From Sinohyriopsis cumingii (lineage: Eukaryota; Mollusca; Bivalvia; Unionida; Unionidae): 64,000 nucleotides of DNA. This document shows, piece by piece, positions 60,356 through 64,000 of this stretch (positions are counted from its first letter, which is position 1; every line of letters begins with the position of its first letter). The position numbers were made by a program, and so were the translations under genes. Below the pieces are notes generated by a model. It saw nothing but the letters and a program-made list of their open reading frames with translations. It searched no databases and had not been told where the DNA came from. The stretch lies in NCBI GenBank assembly GCA_028554795.2, contig CM068824.1:158360289-158424288 (forward strand), written 5' to 3'.

Positions 60356-62293
60356 CTTTCTGCCTGAAAATGCAACTGACCTAAAGTCTGGTCCGGAAAA
60401 AATCTAACTTACTGACCCGATTTTCGAAAGCAAAATTGCCTTCTATTGTTAAAAACATACTCTATTCCATATTCAAATTATATCTTACGTAAATAGTATC
60501 AGTTCATAAAGAACTATATCTGTCCCCATTTAAATGGATATCAAAACAAAGAAACATGTCTTCTTTCAGGCAATAAATGTTATAAGGCGCGAAGCAAACT
60601 TCGTTGGAGGTTTATAATTTCATTAAGGATGTCTTATTCTTTCAGCTGAATTATAACAAAAAAAATATCAAAAGCTATCCCAAATCGTAACGCTGTTACC
60701 ATAAAATCTTTCTTGTTACACGCAAAGGGTCTCAATATTGATTGAATAAAACAACTTTTAGCATGAGTCTGGCTTTGACTGTCCATGTTTCTCACATTCC
60801 CATGGACCTTAAAACAACAGTCGTTGTCAATTGAAAGGTTCTTAAACGCGCAAGCACTACAAACAATTTTATTCTAATCACCTAATGACCACTCATCACG
60901 AAACCCTAATAATTTCACACTTGCATGGATTTTCTTGTTTCATATTTGTATGATTCACAAGTAATCGTTCCTAAGTAGAATGTTAATACTTCACACCATG
61001 CAATACACAACAGTACCCAAGCACCCAATACAAATATTTATTGCTATTTCAAAATACTAAAATCCAGTACCTACAAATATCCATAATTATACCCTGCGAT
61101 AAGAAATTAGGGACGGTCCATATTATAAAACTAATCCACGCTGTCATAAAGTCTCGTGAATGCGTTCATTGTCTGTTTAAGAAATACTTCCCAACACCGA
61201 CTCAAAAGAAAGGATCAACAAATACTCACTAAAACCTAAAGCTATTCATTGAATAGTAAATATAATTAGTACATGCCCTTGGTTTATTACACTATAAATA
61301 TTATAACATGCCACATTTGTTAAATCCTGTATGTTGGGAAGACCGAAAAATTCAACAAGATGACGAATCTACATCGATCCGACATGCAAACCAAACAATT
61401 TACTAGCGGTCCCATTGTTTCTCCTGGCCACCCTTTCAACTTCACATTTTCCCGACTGAAATAACCCACAATCAAAATTCGAAACTCGAAACCTGAAGAG
61501 CAAAGGAAACTTGTTGTTTTTGCTGCATCTTACCTTTCAGACCAGGCCATTCCAATCAGGAATAATCAACACCCGTTCCCTCTATATATTTACGTTTGTT
61601 TGGAAGGTGCGATTCTTGGTTTGTATATTTTTGAAACTGTACTTTTAATTGGTACAATATGTTCATTATTTTTCGGAGGTGTCATTAAGCGCTAACACAT
61701 GCATCCATATTATCTAGTCTCTGATTTTGAAAGCACGCTATTTTTACTCTTTGGATTATAACCGTGTAATATATGTTATCCGGGACAAAACTTTGGGTAG
61801 CCATATATCGCCATCATTGCTATAACCCATCGGTTCCCAGCCTTTTCGAATATGAGGACTCCTTCATAATTTCAAAATGTTTCGCGGACCTCTTCATGAT
61901 ATTAGTTGTACTTTTAGGCTCCGTCAGCTGAAAAATACAAAACCATTGGAATATCCCCGCGGGCCCTCGTGTTGTGTCTGCAGCCCACATGTTGGAAACC
62001 ACTGCTGTTTCAGTCAGTTAGAAAAGGTAAACCGCGGGCAAGTTAAACACAAAACAGTACTTTTGCCTCATTGAAATATCTGATTTGCCCAAAATGTAAA
62101 ACAATCCAAAGTACGCAATTTTCTGATTTTCATGATCTATTAATATTAAATTCTTTGATTATGGTATAAATAACAAAACAGTATGTAAATATACTGTTTA
62201 TAGATGTTTTGTTCACATGTTCGTGTTAGTGAGGCAGATTTGTTTGTGTGGTTTAGCCATTTCCATTTACTTGCTACACCTTTCTTTGCCGTG

Positions 62294-62295
<2 letters not shown>
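60356..62295. other. Host non-coding DNA, nothing recognised
   Basis: AT-rich; no exon, RNA gene or element supported. Confidence 0.35.

Positions 62296-62343
<48 letters not shown>
62296..62343. repeat. (CT)n microsatellite
   Basis: About 24 CT units. Confidence 0.95.
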
Positions 62344-62347
<4 letters not shown>

Positions 62348-62617
62348 GCAGTGGAGGCTAACAGACCTTTTGCTGAAACGTAACTTTGAAAACTAAAAAC
62401 CTCATACGAAAAAAAAAATAAAAAAGTAAGGTCTATAACGTCAAACCGAAGCCTCTAACTTTACCGAGAGTTTCTCTCCATGAAACTCTCTTGGGGTTAG
62501 TTTTATTTTTTGTTACTTTATTTTTGTCTTTTTTTTCTTCTAAATTTTGTTTGCGCGTTTTTGTTTACCCATGTGACGTCTCATTGAGGTCGCGCCTCCT
62601 CTGCTGCTATAATTAGA

Positions 62618-63286
62618 TTAAACAAATATTTTATCAAGACCTACACGATATTTTGTTCTTGGATCGTGTAAATGTATTGTCATAAATCCGTGTGGAGCAG
62701 ATTGTGCTTTTGAAAAGAAATTTCTAAATCTAATTATATCTATATATCCGCTGCACCAAGTCTGATGAATACTTCTAAGAGTATGTGTATCAACTCCGTT
62801 AAATACAGCTAAAATATTACAGTTATCTCTGATTATTTTTGGTATTTGTGTATATCGTTGAGTGACATAAATTATGTCTGTATTTTGATGCCTGCCACTG
62901 GAAAATATTCTAGCTGAATTTGATTGTTTATCCAGCATCACATCATCGTATACTACGAGATTATTAATAAATCCATCTAGTTCATCAACACTCGGCGCTT
63001 CATCAGTATCGGTTATAAAATTAATAATGTCGTCACCATTTTCATTTAACACTTTTGCATTTTTATTAAAATCTTTAAGTAAATCATAACATCTCTGATC
63101 ATCAACTGATGGTGCAACTAAATACAACTTGTCCCACTTTAACCATCTCATTATAAGATTAGGCAGTAATTGCGTTTTACCTGACCCAGATGGACCTATT
63201 ATAATCGTTCTGATAGAATTCGGTAATGCTGAAATATGTTTTACTGGCTCTTGCTTTCGTGTCCATGAGAAATCAGTTACTTCCAT
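62618..63286 (-). CDS. ATP: A32-type packaging ATPase (third element)
   Basis: About 222 residues from MEVTDFSWTRKQEPVKHISA; an upstream in-frame ATG at 63412 would add a hydrophobic stretch not typical of the family. Walker A IIIGPSGSGKTQLLPNLI near residue 32, then YLVAPSVDDQRCYDLL, Walker B NNLVVYDDVMLDKQ, sensor DIIYVTQRYTQIPKIIRDNC, and ending PRTKYRVGLDKIFV. GPSGSGKT and YVTQRY are shared with other Polinton, adintovirus and related packaging ATPases. Divergently oriented to the PLA2 frame at 63470. Confidence 0.9.
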   Translation of the reverse strand: MEVTDFSWTRKQEPVKHISALPNSIRTIIIGPSGSGKTQLLPNLIMRWLKWDKLYLVAPSVDDQRCYDLLKDFNKNAKVLNENGDDIINFITDTDEAPSVDELDGFINNLVVYDDVMLDKQSNSARIFSSGRHQNTDIIYVTQRYTQIPKIIRDNCNILAVFNGVDTHTLRSIHQTWCSGYIDIIRFRNFFSKAQSAPHGFMTIHLHDPRTKYRVGLDKIFV

Positions 63287-63469
63287 ATTATAAATATACA
63301 CGAATCTATATTGTTTACGTTGTAGAGTTAAAACTCCAACCACTGATTTAGTCACGGTTACAACACAAAATATAAAAATAGCATATGGTGCAAAACGTGG
63401 AATATGTAGCATTTGTTTTCGCTTTTACCTAAAATTCAACGTAAGGATGGTGGTGATATTGCTACATGA

Positions 63470-63676
63470 ATGTCAAAATTTCAAGGAACACCAGGGGCTA
63501 AATACCCAGAAGAAAAACATCTTCCAGGATATAATTATTGTGATCCTGGAACCCGACTTGATATCCGACTTGATAACCAAGATCAATTAAGACCTGGAGA
63601 GTATCCTATAAATGATATAGATCGAGCATATCATATTCATGTTGTGGCTTATAAAAGTAAAAAACATACAAGATAG
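63470..63676 (+). CDS. Phospholipase-A2-like (parvovirus VP1-type) protein (third element)
   Basis: 68 residues visible: MSKFQGTPGAKYPEEKHLPG, then NYCDPGTRLDIRLDNQDQLR, then PINDIDRAYHIHVVAYKSKK. The LPGxNYCxPGTxLDxRL...PxNxxDxAxxxHxxxY layout is that of the VP1-unique PLA2 domain, which frees parvoviruses and some Polinton-like viruses from endosomes. It may continue beyond 63676 in the original gene. Confidence 0.7.
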   Translation: MSKFQGTPGAKYPEEKHLPGYNYCDPGTRLDIRLDNQDQLRPGEYPINDIDRAYHIHVVAYKSKKHTR

Positions 63677-63871
63677 ATATATTGCAGATGTGAAGTTTAT
63701 TAATTCGTTAAATTCCATAAAAAATAGCAAATATCAGAGAATCACTCGCCAACTGGTTGGTAAGATCCGCGATGAAAGGTAAACTAGCATTAGGGGCTGG
63801 TAATTAATTAACCAATTATTAAAATAATGGAATCAATTTAGTATAGCCCAACGGGATGTTAGATAGGTAGA

Positions 63872-64000
63872 GCAGCAATTAGTAAACTTGCTGATGTAGC
63901 AAATGCTACACGTTTTACTGCTGAAAAATGGTTAGCACGACAGACAATATGGCAAATTTGACTACCACCACCTAAACGAATTCAGCTTGCACGTTTTGAT
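63872..64000 (+). pseudogene. INT: Integrase N-terminal region (third element, partial)
   Basis: Blocks AAISKLADVANATRFTAEKW and LARQTIWQI, then LPPPKRIQLARFD resemble the N-terminal helix-turn-helix and WLxxQxxWQIYLPxPK stretch just before the catalytic core of the widespread Polinton integrase type. The core itself would lie past the window edge. Recognised from memory of the family pattern. Confidence 0.5.

Larger units (their letters stand above)
62618..64000. mobile_element. Third Polinton-like element, different lineage (partial, runs off the window)
   Basis: Three Polinton-type parts in 1.4 kb: an A32-type ATPase (-), a phospholipase-A2-like VP1 protein (+), and the start of an integrase (+). 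The sequence is much more AT-rich than elements A and B and the ATPase is only distantly related to theirs. No histone-type stem-loop or matching terminal repeat is visible in the part seen. The left end was not located. Appears broken, with a few breaks in the part visible. Confidence 0.75.

Noticed and set aside
1-64000. CRISPR array or bacterial operon
   Set aside because: No direct-repeat/spacer array; introns, SINEs, LINEs and TATA/AATAAA signals show nuclear eukaryotic DNA.

Overview
The window looks like AT-rich nuclear DNA of a marine invertebrate animal, perhaps a mollusc or another lophotrochozoan (an inference from the host gene family, LINE remains, tRNA-derived SINEs and microsatellites). 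It carries two near-complete Polinton/Maverick elements in opposite orientation. Element A lies at 12508-31464 with its capsid genes on +. Element B lies at 32473-51460 with its capsid genes on -. A third, unrelated Polinton-like element enters at the right edge (about 62618-64000).

Host layer. Five exons on the minus strand (55410-55551, 54605-54811, 51672-51802, 31920-32028, 11886-12049) have good splice signals and join in one consistent reading phase. They encode a secreted or membrane protein with a signal peptide and a TVRGxxVDHWQSC-type region. Element B sits in the intron between the third and fourth of these exons, and element A in the next intron. The exon at 31920-32028 is the only host coding sequence between them. 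The rest of the host DNA is intron or intergenic sequence with LINE remnants (5.4-5.96 kb, 8.98-11.1 kb), LTR-like pieces, a complete SINE (55687-55915), hairpins, satellites and simple repeats.

Polinton layer. Both elements start AG, end CT, have 334-413 bp terminal inverted repeats built from about 45-bp tandem units, and are flanked by 6-bp target duplications (perfect TTTATG for B; TATATA/TACATA for A). Gene order from one end to the other: small basic terminal protein; Q-rich coiled-coil protein; zinc-knuckle protein; protein-primed DNA polymerase B; BIR protein; an F-box-like gene family; small membrane protein; A32-type ATPase; basic core protein; pX-like protein; linker protein; chromodomain integrase; two-TM protein; minor capsid; pVI-like protein; double-jelly-roll major capsid; acidic DHPSQ protein; adenain-like protease; then one to three charged or coiled-coil cassette genes. 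Both are fossils with about ten to a dozen breaks each. They are similar enough in protein sequence to be fairly young, independent insertions.

Main discovery candidate. Eight sites across the two elements match the metazoan histone mRNA 3' stem-loop (6-bp stem, TTTC loop, ACCCA-like flank) followed by a purine-rich histone-downstream-like element. Every one lies 25-32 nt after the stop of an arm gene and in the sense orientation. Genes of the central block instead carry TATA boxes and AATAAA signals. This suggests that the Polinton splits its transcripts into two 3'-end classes, one using the host's S-phase SLBP/U7 machinery. A shared promoter module (GGGGATGTTTTCC...ACGTCCGCGC) precedes the cassette genes of the protease-side arm, and a CRE palindrome (TGACGTCA) sits in the promoter of the opposite arm.
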